From Mesorhizobium sp. Pch-S (lineage in GTDB: Bacteria; Pseudomonadota; Alphaproteobacteria; Rhizobiales; Rhizobiaceae): DNA of 64,000 nucleotides. The stretch spans positions 4,053,501 through 4,117,500 of the forward strand of contig NZ_CP029562.1 of the NCBI RefSeq assembly GCF_004136315.1. The letters are read 5' to 3'. The position numbers and the translations under genes were made by a program. Shown here piece after piece: positions 15,928 through 24,530 of the stretch; positions within the stretch are counted from its first letter, which is position 1, and each line of letters opens with the position of its first letter. The notes below the pieces were generated by a model. The model saw nothing but the letters and a program-made list of their open reading frames with translations, did no database searches and was not told the DNA's origin.

Positions 15928-17601
15928 GTCGGCCAAGGTCGAGCGGTTCGGATCCGGGTGGGGGATGCTGGCGAGCAGCGCCCGCGTGTAATCGGCCTTC
16001 GGCGAGCGGACCACCGCGGAAGCCACACCTTCTTCCACGATCCTGCCTTGATGCATGACGGCAATACGGTCCGCATAGTGCGCCGCAGTCGAAAGATCGT
16101 GCGTGATCATCAGGATGCCCATCCTGGCGTCGGTGCGCAGTTCGTCGAGGAGCTCGAGCACACCGGCGCGCACCGATACGTCCAGCATGGACACTGGCTC
16201 GTCTGCCAGCAGCAATTCCGGTTTGAGCACGATCGCCGAAGCGATTGCGACGCGCTGGCGCTGGCCGCCTGACAGTTCATGCGGGAAGCGGTTGAGATAA
16301 CGTTCGACCGGGGTCAGACCGACGCGTTCGAGAGCCGCATGGATCAGGCTGTCGCGCTCTTTGGCCGTCAGGCCGATGCCGTGGACGCGCAATGGTTCCT
16401 CGACCGTCGAGCGCACGCGATAGCGCAGGTCGAGTGACTCATACGGATCCTGGTAGATCATCTGCACTTGGCGGCGCAGTGGCCGCCACTGTCCGCTGGT
16501 CAGGCCGGTGACGTCACGGCCATTGAGATGGATGGATCCGGAGCGCGCCCTGACCATGCCGAGGATCGCCTGCAGCGTCGTTGTCTTGCCGCTGCCGGAT
16601 TGTCCGACCAGCGCGACCATCTCACCACGATCGACGTGCAGCGAGACGTTCTCCACCGCGGAAGGCGCTTCCGGCTCAGCGCCACGCATCACATCGCGGA
16701 GGCTGCGGACGCGCGGGTAGGATACGCTGATGTTCCGCACTTCGAGCAAGGGCGAGGCGGACTCTGTTTTCGTCGATGCCGGGGAAGTCCTGACGGGAGC
16801 CTCCGGCGTGCTGAACACGTCCGGCGTCGCCTCGAAAAGCTTGCGTGTGTATTCGTGCTTTGGCCGATGATAGAGGTCGCTGACCTCTCCCTGTTCGACG
16901 ACCTCGCCTTTCAACATGACAGCCGCCCGGTGACAGCTTTGCGCGACGATGGCGAGATCGTGTGTGACGAGGACGAGCGCGAGGTTCAACTCTTTGCTCA
17001 GCCGGACCAGCAGTTTCATCACCTGGTCCTGCACCATGACGTCGAGGGCTGTCGTTGGTTCATCGGCCAGCAGGACCTTGGGCTCGCATGCCAGGGCCAT
17101 CGCGATCATGGCGCGCTGGCGCATGCCGCCGGACAATTGATGCGGAAAGCGCGCGGCATGATCGGCCGGGATGCCGACCAGCTCCAGCAATTCGCCGATC
17201 CGGCGTGTCATGGCGATGCCACGTGCAACGCCATGCATCTGCATAGCTTCTGCGATCTGCCAACCGATGGTCCTGACCGGATTGAACGCGCTCATGGCAC
17301 CCTGGAAGACCATGGCGATATCTTTCCAGCGATGCGGCGCGACGCTGGCTTCTCCACCATGCAGGATATCGGTGCCGCCAAGCAGGATGCGGCCGGAGAC
17401 TTCCGCGGTTGCCGGTAGCAAGCCCATTGCGGCGAGAATGGTGGTGGTCTTACCCGAACCGGATTCGCCGACGAGCCCGAGGCGCTCGCCGGGGGCGAGT
17501 TCCAGGTTGACGTTCTTGACGACATGGAATTCGGCGCGGCCGTTGGCGGTGTTGGCGCCGAACCAGATGTTCAGGTCTTGGATTGCGAAGGCGCTGCTCA
17601 A
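15916..17601 (-). CDS. Peptide ABC importer ATPase, two nucleotide-binding domains fused
   Basis: A 561-residue protein with two complete ABC ATPase domains of the DppD/DppF type. Domain 1 has Walker A 'GESGSGKTTT', signature 'LSGGMRQRAMI' and Walker B 'VLLADEPTTALD'; domain 2 has 'GQSGSGKTTT', 'LSGGQRQRVAI' and 'LLLADEPVSMLD'. It energises the permease pair encoded directly upstream. I chose the TTG at 17601 because AAGGAA lies 7 bases upstream and the preceding gene stops at 17616; longer frames run into that gene. It is the last gene of the minus-strand importer operon. Confidence 0.9.
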   Translation of the reverse strand: MSSAFAIQDLNIWFGANTANGRAEFHVVKNVNLELAPGERLGLVGESGSGKTTTILAAMGLLPATAEVSGRILLGGTDILHGGEASVAPHRWKDIAMVFQGAMSAFNPVRTIGWQIAEAMQMHGVARGIAMTRRIGELLELVGIPADHAARFPHQLSGGMRQRAMIAMALACEPKVLLADEPTTALDVMVQDQVMKLLVRLSKELNLALVLVTHDLAIVAQSCHRAAVMLKGEVVEQGEVSDLYHRPKHEYTRKLFEATPDVFSTPEAPVRTSPASTKTESASPLLEVRNISVSYPRVRSLRDVMRGAEPEAPSAVENVSLHVDRGEMVALVGQSGSGKTTTLQAILGMVRARSGSIHLNGRDVTGLTSGQWRPLRRQVQMIYQDPYESLDLRYRVRSTVEEPLRVHGIGLTAKERDSLIHAALERVGLTPVERYLNRFPHELSGGQRQRVAIASAIVLKPELLLADEPVSMLDVSVRAGVLELLDELRTDARMGILMITHDLSTAAHYADRIAVMHQGRIVEEGVASAVVRSPKADYTRALLASIPHPDPNRSTLADLSA

Positions 17602-17615
17602 GCTGGAGTTCCTTG

Positions 17616-18566
17616 TCAAATAGCATCCGGCCCGCGGCCGACGAGCGGACGCAGCTTCCAGCCATGCAATGAGAGATATGAGACCTTGAGGCGGGGATTG
17701 AGCCCGTCCTCGATCGAACGGCCGAGCATGTAGCAACCCATGATCAGCACGGCGACAGCAACGCCGGCGGGAACGATCGCCCACCAGGCGCCGCTGCTGA
17801 CCGCTGCGCGATCGAAGGCGTGTTCCATGATGGTGCCCCAGGTGATCGCTGTCGGATCGGACAGGCCGAGAAATGCCAGCGCGGTCTCGTTGAAGATGGC
17901 GACGGTGATGGCCAGCACGGTGTTGGCAACCAAAAGCGGCCCGATCTGCGGCAGGATGTGGCGAATGATGATGTGGAAATGGCTGGCGCCAAGCGCCTCG
18001 ACGCGTTTCACATAAACCCGTTCACGCAGGCTTTTGACCTGCGCACGGATAAGCCGCGCGGTACTCGTCCACATCAAGGCGCCGATGACGATGATGACAT
18101 GGGAGAGGCTTGGGCCCCACACCGCGGCAATCACGATCATCAGCACGATCTGCGGGATGACGAGGAAATAGTCGGTGATGCGCATCAGCACCGTATCCAC
18201 CCAGCCGCCGAAATAACCCGACAGGATACCGACCGTCGCACCGATGCCGATGGCGATGAGGGTCGCGGTCGCGCCGACGATCATCGAGATACGACCACCG
18301 CGCAGCACCAGGCTGAACACGTCGATGCCGCCGTCGTCACAGCCGAACCAGTGTTGCCAGGAGGGTGGCTCGAACACCGCGCAGGTAGCTTCGTGGACGC
18401 TGTAGGGCTCGATCAAAGGCGAGATCAGCCCGAGCAGGACGAAGACGGTGACGATGGCAAGGCCGGCAAGCGCGGCGCGCTGGTGCAGCACGTCGTTCAG
18501 CATCGGCCAGAAGCCGAGCCGGGTCTCGGCTTCCGGGGCGGCTGGCCCAGGCAGGGAAAGGGTCAT
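17616..18566 (-). CDS. Peptide ABC importer permease, DppC-like
   Basis: A 316-residue inner-membrane permease with the DppC layout: a cytoplasmic N-terminus ('LNDVLHQRAALAGLAIVTVFVLLGLISPLI'), a periplasmic loop and about five further membrane segments. The coupling (EAA-type) motif is 'EALGASHFHIIIRHILP' near residue 190. The periplasmic loop contains two Cys ('TCAVF', 'FGCDDGG'). The start overlaps the stop of the DppB-like gene by ATGA. Confidence 0.9.
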   Translation of the reverse strand: MTLSLPGPAAPEAETRLGFWPMLNDVLHQRAALAGLAIVTVFVLLGLISPLIEPYSVHEATCAVFEPPSWQHWFGCDDGGIDVFSLVLRGGRISMIVGATATLIAIGIGATVGILSGYFGGWVDTVLMRITDYFLVIPQIVLMIVIAAVWGPSLSHVIIVIGALMWTSTARLIRAQVKSLRERVYVKRVEALGASHFHIIIRHILPQIGPLLVANTVLAITVAIFNETALAFLGLSDPTAITWGTIMEHAFDRAAVSSGAWWAIVPAGVAVAVLIMGCYMLGRSIEDGLNPRLKVSYLSLHGWKLRPLVGRGPDAI

Positions 18567-19525
18567 GTCGTTATCCGGGGATCGAGCTTGTAGTAGATGA
18601 GGTCGGCAATGAGGTTGAAGGTGATCACCACCACGGTGATGGCTAGGAACCCGCCTTGAAGCATCGGATAGTCGCGCTTGAGCACTGCCGTGTAGAGAGC
18701 CCGGCCAATGCCCGGCCAGGAGAAGATGACCTCGATGAGGATGGAGCCCGTGACGACGGCGCCGAGCGACATCGCCACCATGGTGACGATCGGCAGCATG
18801 GCGTTTCGCAAGGCATGCGCACGGATGAGCCGGCCTCGCGGCACGCCCTTTGCCTTGGCCGTCAGGATGTAGTCCTCGCCCAGCGTTTCCAACATCGCTG
18901 AACGCACGATCAGCGCGTTCTCGGCATAAAGGGTCAACGCCAGTGTGGTTACGGGCAGCACCATATGCTTCAGCGTGTCGAGGAAGGTCTCCCATCCCGA
19001 GCCACCCATGGCGAAGGGATCGCTCATGCCGGCAGATGGCAGCACGCTGGCGAATATGATGAGCAGCATCATGCCGAGAAATTGCGTCGGGAAGGCATAG
19101 AACAGGACGGCGATGTTGGTGCTGAGGTGGTCGGTCATGCTGCCACGGCGAACGGCCGAAATGACGCCGACGATCACACCGAGCGTCAAAGCGAGGATCG
19201 TGCCTGTCGCAACCATCGGGATGGTGTTGCCAAACGCTTCGACGAGATTGTCGAACACCGGCTGCCTGTTCATATAGGAAACGCCGAAATTGCCCTGCAG
19301 CGTCTGCTGGAGATAAAGCAGGTATTGTTCCCACAGCGGCTTATCGAGACCGAACTGTGCGGTCAGAGCCTGTTTCAAGGCGGGTGAGGCGTTCGGCACG
19401 CGCGAAATCTGACTGACCGGGCCGCCGGGAAGCACGCGGAACAGGATGAAATTGAGCGTCAAGGCCACAAAAACCGTGACGACAGCGAAAACTATTCGCT
19501 TCCAGATATAGGCCGATCCCCGCAA
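18563..19525 (-). CDS. Peptide ABC importer permease, DppB-like
   Basis: A permease of about 320 residues with a first membrane helix 'IVFAVVTVFVALTLNFILFRVLPGGP' and the family's long periplasmic region after it. The coupling motif is 'TAKAKGVPRGRLIRAHALRNAMLPIV'. I propose the TTG at 19525, because GGGAGGAG lies 8 bases upstream; the in-frame ATG at 19555 has no ribosome site and sits close to the operator region. It is the first gene of the importer operon, divergent from the binding-protein gene. Confidence 0.87.
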   Translation of the reverse strand: MRGSAYIWKRIVFAVVTVFVALTLNFILFRVLPGGPVSQISRVPNASPALKQALTAQFGLDKPLWEQYLLYLQQTLQGNFGVSYMNRQPVFDNLVEAFGNTIPMVATGTILALTLGVIVGVISAVRRGSMTDHLSTNIAVLFYAFPTQFLGMMLLIIFASVLPSAGMSDPFAMGGSGWETFLDTLKHMVLPVTTLALTLYAENALIVRSAMLETLGEDYILTAKAKGVPRGRLIRAHALRNAMLPIVTMVAMSLGAVVTGSILIEVIFSWPGIGRALYTAVLKRDYPMLQGGFLAITVVVITFNLIADLIYYKLDPRITT

Positions 19526-19563
19526 CGCCTCTGCTCCTCCCAAGCGGCTTGACATGTACTCAT

Positions 19564-19585
19564 CATACTCAGTAGCCTGAATATG
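19564..19585. promoter_or_regulatory. Candidate GntR operator between the importer operon and the binding-protein gene
   Basis: CATACTCA, ten bases, then ATATG: 22 bases matching 16 of 22 positions of the near-perfect palindrome at 24482-24503. The sequences just left of both sites also match (GACATGT...CATCATACTCA). It sits in the divergent intergenic region, where one bound regulator could control both directions. Confidence 0.5.
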
Positions 19586-19630
19586 AGGCAAGTCCCCATT
19601 TTGGAGAATCTTGCGTCTCGGGAGAACACA

Positions 19631-21292
19631 ATGAAAAAGAAACCTCACCAGAGTTGGAATATCCGCACCCTGGCGATCGCCGCAGCAGTCGCGGCAGCGG
19701 CCGTTTTCCAGGTGCCCGCAATACCATCAGCCTCTGCAGCCGAAATCCTGCGTATCGGCGCGACCCAACCGATCGACTCGCTCAACCCGTTCGTCTCGGA
19801 CTCCGATTACAGCTCAGTGTTCTATCAGTATGTGTACCCACACCTGACTGAATATGATGCCAAGCTCGAAATCGTGCCGTCCTTCGCCACCAAGTGGGAA
19901 ACCTCGGCGGATGGCAAGGTCTGGACGTTCCACACCGTCGCGAATGCGAAGTGGTCCGATGGCGAGCCGCTGACGGCGAAGGATGCGGCCTTCACCTTCA
20001 ACCTGATCCGCAAATTCCAGACCGGCACCACCGGCAAGCTGGCCGGTTGGGTTGCTCATATGGAGGATGCCAAGGCCACCGACGACAACACGCTGGTGCT
20101 GACCTATTCCTTGCCGGTCGCCAATGTGCTCACGCAGCTGCAGGCGTTGCCGATCCTGCCGCAGCACATCTGGGAGCCTCTGGCGGAGGGCGATGGCGAA
20201 CAGATCCCGACCTTCGCGAATGCCGCCCCCGTGGTCGCAGGTGGCCCGTTCATGCTGACCAAGCATGAGAATGAACAGATCGCGCTTTTTGCCCGCAATC
20301 CGAACTGGTGGGGCGAGAAGAAGCCAGTGATCGACGGCTTCGGTCTGCAGTTCTTCGCCAATGACGATGCCATGATCACCGCGCTTGTCACCGACAAGCT
20401 CGACATGATCGGCGAGCAGACGCCGCCGACATCCGTCGAGACCTTGAAAAAGGCCGGGATGACCGTGCTGAGCGGGCCAGGGGTCGGCATGAAGACGCTG
20501 ATCATCAACACCAGCGCCGACAAGCCGAACAATCGGGAATTGCTCGACGCCAAGGTGCGCGAAGCCCTGGAGTACGCCATCGATCGGGAGACGATCGACA
20601 AGATCGTCTGGCTCGGCTTCTCCACGCCGGGTTCGACCATCGTGGCGCCGGCAAGCGGTTATCATGACGAAGCGATCAAGCCGCTGCCCTACGATACCGA
20701 CAAGGCAAACCAGATCCTGGACGAGAAGGGTTACAAGAAGGGCGCCGACGGCATCCGCATCGTCGACGGCAGGCGCATGGCCTATGAAGTGATCTTCCCG
20801 ACAGAAGAGAACGGTACCGGCGACCGCGCCTTCCAGATCATCCAGTCGGGCTTCAAGAAGATCGGCGTCGAGATCACCCAGCGCAAGATGGATCCAGGCG
20901 CCGCGGCCGAAGCGATACAGGCTCCCGAGGCGAAATATCTCGATTATGATTTCGCGATGTGGAGCTGGGTGCCACCGGTGGAGCCGGACTTCATGCTGAG
21001 TATTGTCACCTGCGCGGCGCGTGGCGGCAACAGCGACAGCGGCTACTGCAATGCAGACTACGACAAGATGTATCTGAAGCAGGGTACACTGCTCGACAAC
21101 AAGGAACGCCGGGCCGAGATTTCCGCCATGCAGAAGCACATCTTCGAAGCTCGTCCCTATATCGTGCTCAACTATCCGAATGTCATCGAAGCCCACAGCC
21201 CGAAATGGGAAGGCTTCGTGCTGTCGCCTCTGGTTGGTTCGGTGAACAACCTGTCGACCGAAACGCTGATGAACGTTCACAAGGTGAAATAG
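19631..21292 (+). CDS. Periplasmic peptide-binding protein (solute-binding family 5)
   Basis: A 553-residue binding protein of the DppA/OppA family. It has a signal peptide (hydrophobic 'LAIAAAVAAAAVFQV', cleavage after 'SASA') and the family's opening 'LRIGATQPIDSLNPF', then 'FATKWETSADGKVWTFH', 'WSDGEPLTAKDAAFTFN' and 'VREALEYAIDRETI'. It captures a peptide-like ligand for the divergent DppBC-ATPase importer. GGGAGA precedes the ATG at 19631. It starts an operon with an M17 peptidase one base downstream. Confidence 0.92.
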   Translation: MKKKPHQSWNIRTLAIAAAVAAAAVFQVPAIPSASAAEILRIGATQPIDSLNPFVSDSDYSSVFYQYVYPHLTEYDAKLEIVPSFATKWETSADGKVWTFHTVANAKWSDGEPLTAKDAAFTFNLIRKFQTGTTGKLAGWVAHMEDAKATDDNTLVLTYSLPVANVLTQLQALPILPQHIWEPLAEGDGEQIPTFANAAPVVAGGPFMLTKHENEQIALFARNPNWWGEKKPVIDGFGLQFFANDDAMITALVTDKLDMIGEQTPPTSVETLKKAGMTVLSGPGVGMKTLIINTSADKPNNRELLDAKVREALEYAIDRETIDKIVWLGFSTPGSTIVAPASGYHDEAIKPLPYDTDKANQILDEKGYKKGADGIRIVDGRRMAYEVIFPTEENGTGDRAFQIIQSGFKKIGVEITQRKMDPGAAAEAIQAPEAKYLDYDFAMWSWVPPVEPDFMLSIVTCAARGGNSDSGYCNADYDKMYLKQGTLLDNKERRAEISAMQKHIFEARPYIVLNYPNVIEAHSPKWEGFVLSPLVGSVNNLSTETLMNVHKVK

Positions 21293-21293
21293 C

Positions 21294-22751
21294 ATGACCA
21301 CCCTATGCATCGGCAGCGAGCCGTCTGTTCTGGCCAAAGCGAACATTCTGGTGATGCCCGCTTTTGCGGGAGCCAGTGGGTTTGAAGTTGCCGATGCTGA
21401 GTTGGCGGGGAAGGCGGCACATGGCGGGCAATTTGCCCGTCATGTGCTGCGCCTTGATCCATCCTTCGAGGGCAAGGTCGGGCAGCTTTCGGCACTTCTG
21501 GTACCGGCGTCGGACCAGCCGGCGGTGCTTCTGGTCGGTCTCGGAGCGCGCGAAGCTTTTACTGCAAACACGCTGCGCGAAGCCCTGATGCCGGTGGCGT
21601 ATTTCCTGCGGAAGCGAGGTCAAGGCGTCATTGCGTTGGATGGGCTGGGAGCCGAGCCGGCCTCTATCGTACGGGCTGCGGCAGAAGCCTGTCTGATTGG
21701 CGGCCATGCCCGGATGAGCAAGTCCGAAGTCGTGATCGAGCTTCTGGTGTCCGGTTCAGCCGGGCTGCAACGCGCCTTCGAAATCGGCATGGCAGCGGGC
21801 AGGGCGGTCAATTGGGTGCGCGATCTTGTCGAAACGCCGGGCGGTGACCTCGTGCCGGCGCGTTTTGCGCAGATTGTGGCCGAGCGTGCACGGCAACTGG
21901 GTGTTGGTGTAGAGGTTTGGGACGAGGCTGAACTGGCCAGGCAAGGGTTCGGAGCGACGCAGGCTGTCGGTCGCGGCAGCGCGAACAAGCCATGCGTGGT
22001 GTGCCTCTATCCTGGTCGCAAAGAGGCGCGTCTCGGTTTGGCGGGCAAAGGCATCACCTTCGATTCCGGCGGCATCAATCTGAAGCGGAATGCGGAAGAG
22101 ATCGCCTGGATGAAGGCCGATATGGCCGCTGCCGCTGCGGTGGCCGGCGCCGTTTTTGCAGCCGTGGAACTCGGTGCGGATCCAGACGTGACTGTCGTCC
22201 TGCCGATGGCGGAGAACATGCCGGGTGGCCATGCCTTGCGTCCGGGCGATGTCGTAAGTCATCCCGGTGGCCGCAAAACGGAAGTTGTCGACACCGATTG
22301 CGAAGGCCGCCTGGTTCTGGCGGATGCAGTTGCTCATCTCGCCAGGAGCGGCGTCAAAGAGATCATCGATGTCGGCACGCTCACCGATGGCGGCGGCGTC
22401 GGTCCGCTGTTGTGGGGATGCTGGTCGACATCGACCTCGCTTGCTGCTGCGCTTTGCGATGCCGGCGAATTCGCCGGCGAGCCGGGCTGGCGATTGCCGC
22501 TCAGAGCCGAGTACGAACGCCTGATCGAATCGAAAGTCGCCGACATCGCCAACGCGCCCTTGTCGGTTCCAGACAGCGGTCAGCTTGCCGCTACCTATCT
22601 CCGGACATTTGCTGGTGACGTCCCCTGGGCTCACATCGACAATGGATCGAGCGCCTATCTCGACCAAGGGTTCGAACCGTGGCCGGTGGGAGCCACGGGC
22701 TCGCCGGTCAGGGCGCTGCTGCAATTGCTGCTCAACCGGGCTGGTGAATAG
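21294..22751 (+). CDS. M17 (leucyl aminopeptidase) family metallopeptidase
   Basis: A 485-residue cytoplasmic aminopeptidase-family protein. The metal-site segments are 'LAGKGITFDSGGINLK' near residue 250, the Asp of 'MKADMAAAAAV' near 273, and the signature 'VVDTDCEGRLVLADA' near 333, which differs from the usual NTDAEGR by Asp for Asn and Cys for Ala. Metal ligands (Lys, three Asp, Glu) all appear present. The segment usually read 'ATLTGA' is 'GTLTDGGG' here. It starts one base after the binding protein, so imported peptides are the likely substrates, with altered specificity suggested by the variant motif. Confidence 0.85.
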   Translation: MTTLCIGSEPSVLAKANILVMPAFAGASGFEVADAELAGKAAHGGQFARHVLRLDPSFEGKVGQLSALLVPASDQPAVLLVGLGAREAFTANTLREALMPVAYFLRKRGQGVIALDGLGAEPASIVRAAAEACLIGGHARMSKSEVVIELLVSGSAGLQRAFEIGMAAGRAVNWVRDLVETPGGDLVPARFAQIVAERARQLGVGVEVWDEAELARQGFGATQAVGRGSANKPCVVCLYPGRKEARLGLAGKGITFDSGGINLKRNAEEIAWMKADMAAAAAVAGAVFAAVELGADPDVTVVLPMAENMPGGHALRPGDVVSHPGGRKTEVVDTDCEGRLVLADAVAHLARSGVKEIIDVGTLTDGGGVGPLLWGCWSTSTSLAAALCDAGEFAGEPGWRLPLRAEYERLIESKVADIANAPLSVPDSGQLAATYLRTFAGDVPWAHIDNGSSAYLDQGFEPWPVGATGSPVRALLQLLLNRAGE

Positions 22752-22762
22752 GTTCCAACGCC

Positions 22763-24439
22763 ATGACATCGATCGAAATCATCGCGCAGCGGCTGCGCGC
22801 ACTGGCTGATGAATTCACGCAGCATTGGCCAATTCCCGGAGGCATCGTCATTGCTGTCTCGCGCGACGAGACCCTGCTCGAACTTCCCTTTGGTCTTGCC
22901 AACATTGATGCGCGCCAGTTGGTCACGCGCGAACATCTGTTTGCCATCGGCTCCATCAGCAAAGGCTTCGTCGGCTTGACGCTGCTGCAGCTTGCCGAGG
23001 AGGGAAAAGTCGATCTCGACGCACCCGTCACAACCTATCTGCCCTGGTTCAGTGTCGGCTCGGACTACCCGATGTTCACGCTGCGCCATCTGCTCAACCA
23101 CTCTGCTGGATTGCCTGCCGGGACCGACTCCCTGCCGGACGAAATCGGGCAAGGCTGGTGGCTAAGGGAACTTTCCACGGGCTTCGCGCCCGGCAGCGCG
23201 TTCCACTATTCCAACATCGGCTACATTCTGCTCGGTCTTGTCGTTTCTGCCGTCACCGGGCAACCGACCGTCAAAGTCTACAGGGAGCGACTGCTCGCGC
23301 CGTTCGGGATGGCTGCCAGCGCGCCTTGCATCTCGAACCGGGACCGGCATCGATTTGCGGTTGGTTACGCGCCTGCTCGGGATGACTGTCCGTGGCTGCC
23401 AGGAAGTGCGTTGGCGCCGGCAACCTGGTTCGAAACCAACACGTCCGATGGCAACATCGCCGCGACAGGTCCGGATCTGGCGCGGTTCGTGCGGATGCTG
23501 CTGGGGGCGGGGCAACTGGATGGAAGAACGGTTGTCAGCCCGACAGCGTTCGAACAGTTGACCGGGCTTCTGGCGCCGGAAGGAGAGCCGATCGTCGAGT
23601 ACCTGGCGGATACCGGTGTCGAGCGGAGCGTCTACGGTCTCGGCATCAATGCCGAGACCATCCGGGGTGGCCATTGCCTGACCCATGGCGGTGGCATGGT
23701 TGGGTACGCCACGTTCGTGCTGGCGGATCTGTCTCGCGATGTCGGCATCGTCGTGCTGACCAACGCCAATGGCGACTGTCCGGGCGCGCAAGTGATTGCC
23801 CGCGCGGCACATGCCTGGCTGACAGGTCATGAGATCGAGTTGCCTCCGATCAGGCTCGACCTCGATGTGCACGATCAGCTTGCGTTCCAGCCCGCGATGC
23901 TGGGCGATTTCTCCGCCCATGATGCGGTCGGCAATCCGGTCGCTGTCTCTTTTGCCGTCGATGAGGGCAAGGTCATGCTTTCGAGTGGAGGCATCCGGGG
24001 GCACGTCTTCAAGACGTGGTCGTCGCGTTACGTCACCGATCATCCTGCCTTCGCGACGTTTCACCTGACATTCGAACAGGGTATCGACGGTGGGGAGGGC
24101 GGATGGAACTATGGTCCGCTCGAACTGCGCCGAAAGCCGAACGCTTCGACAGGCGGCGGCAAGGCTTCCAGCGCCTGCGTCGGTCACTACCGCTCGCATT
24201 CGCCCTGGTACACGAATTTCCGCATTGTCTCGCGCGGTGGGCGCCTGTTGCTGATCGCGCCCGGTGGCGTCGAGGCACCCGGCGAGGACCTGGAACTGGT
24301 GGAACTCGAGCCCGGCGTTTTCCGGGTCGGCGCCGAAACCCATGCGCCCGAGCGCCTGGTTCTCGGCCCGGTCGTCAACGACAAGGTCATCTCGGTGACC
24401 CGGGACGGCAATCGCTATTCACGAACCTTCACCGATTGA
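22763..24439 (+). CDS. Serine hydrolase of the class C beta-lactamase / peptidase S12 family
   Basis: A 558-residue protein. The N-terminal ~380 residues are a penicillin-binding-type hydrolase: SxxK 'GSISKGFVG' near residue 71, YxN 'HYSNIGY' near 150, and the third motif as 'HGGGMVGY' near 310. The C-terminal ~170 residues form the beta-rich appendage common in S12 D-aminopeptidase-type proteins ('YRSHSPWYTNFRIV'). No signal peptide is visible, so it would act on imported material in the cytoplasm. It follows the M17 gene by 11 bases. A D-amino-acid or amide bond in the substrate is a reasonable guess. Confidence 0.85.
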   Translation: MTSIEIIAQRLRALADEFTQHWPIPGGIVIAVSRDETLLELPFGLANIDARQLVTREHLFAIGSISKGFVGLTLLQLAEEGKVDLDAPVTTYLPWFSVGSDYPMFTLRHLLNHSAGLPAGTDSLPDEIGQGWWLRELSTGFAPGSAFHYSNIGYILLGLVVSAVTGQPTVKVYRERLLAPFGMAASAPCISNRDRHRFAVGYAPARDDCPWLPGSALAPATWFETNTSDGNIAATGPDLARFVRMLLGAGQLDGRTVVSPTAFEQLTGLLAPEGEPIVEYLADTGVERSVYGLGINAETIRGGHCLTHGGGMVGYATFVLADLSRDVGIVVLTNANGDCPGAQVIARAAHAWLTGHEIELPPIRLDLDVHDQLAFQPAMLGDFSAHDAVGNPVAVSFAVDEGKVMLSSGGIRGHVFKTWSSRYVTDHPAFATFHLTFEQGIDGGEGGWNYGPLELRRKPNASTGGGKASSACVGHYRSHSPWYTNFRIVSRGGRLLLIAPGGVEAPGEDLELVELEPGVFRVGAETHAPERLVLGPVVNDKVISVTRDGNRYSRTFTD

Positions 24440-24469
24440 ACGACGGTCTCATTATTCCATTCGTTGTCG

Positions 24470-24496
24470 TTGACATGTCATCATACTCATTATAAT
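24470..24496 (+). promoter_or_regulatory. Sigma-70-type promoter of the aminotransferase-kinase-deaminase-aldolase operon
   Basis: TTGACA at 24470-24475 and TATAAT at 24491-24496, both exact consensus, with a 15-base spacer that is short; TAATAA two bases further gives a 17-base spacer. The -10 region lies inside the palindrome at 24482-24503. Confidence 0.65.
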
Positions 24497-24503
24497 AAGT
24501 ATG
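24482..24503. promoter_or_regulatory. Near-perfect 22-bp palindrome over the -10 box, candidate GntR operator
   Basis: CATACTCATTA / TAATAAGTATG matches its own reverse complement at 20 of 22 positions and covers the TATAAT box, so a bound repressor would block the promoter. A related site lies at 19564-19585. Confidence 0.65.
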
Positions 24504-24530
24504 CAAACTTGTTCTCCGAGGAGAGATTTT

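Noticed and set aside
18567..19334. An N-terminal extension of the DppC-like permease
   Set aside because: It lies within the DppB-like gene in another frame; the ATGA overlap at 18563-18566 and normal family length fix the start at 18566.
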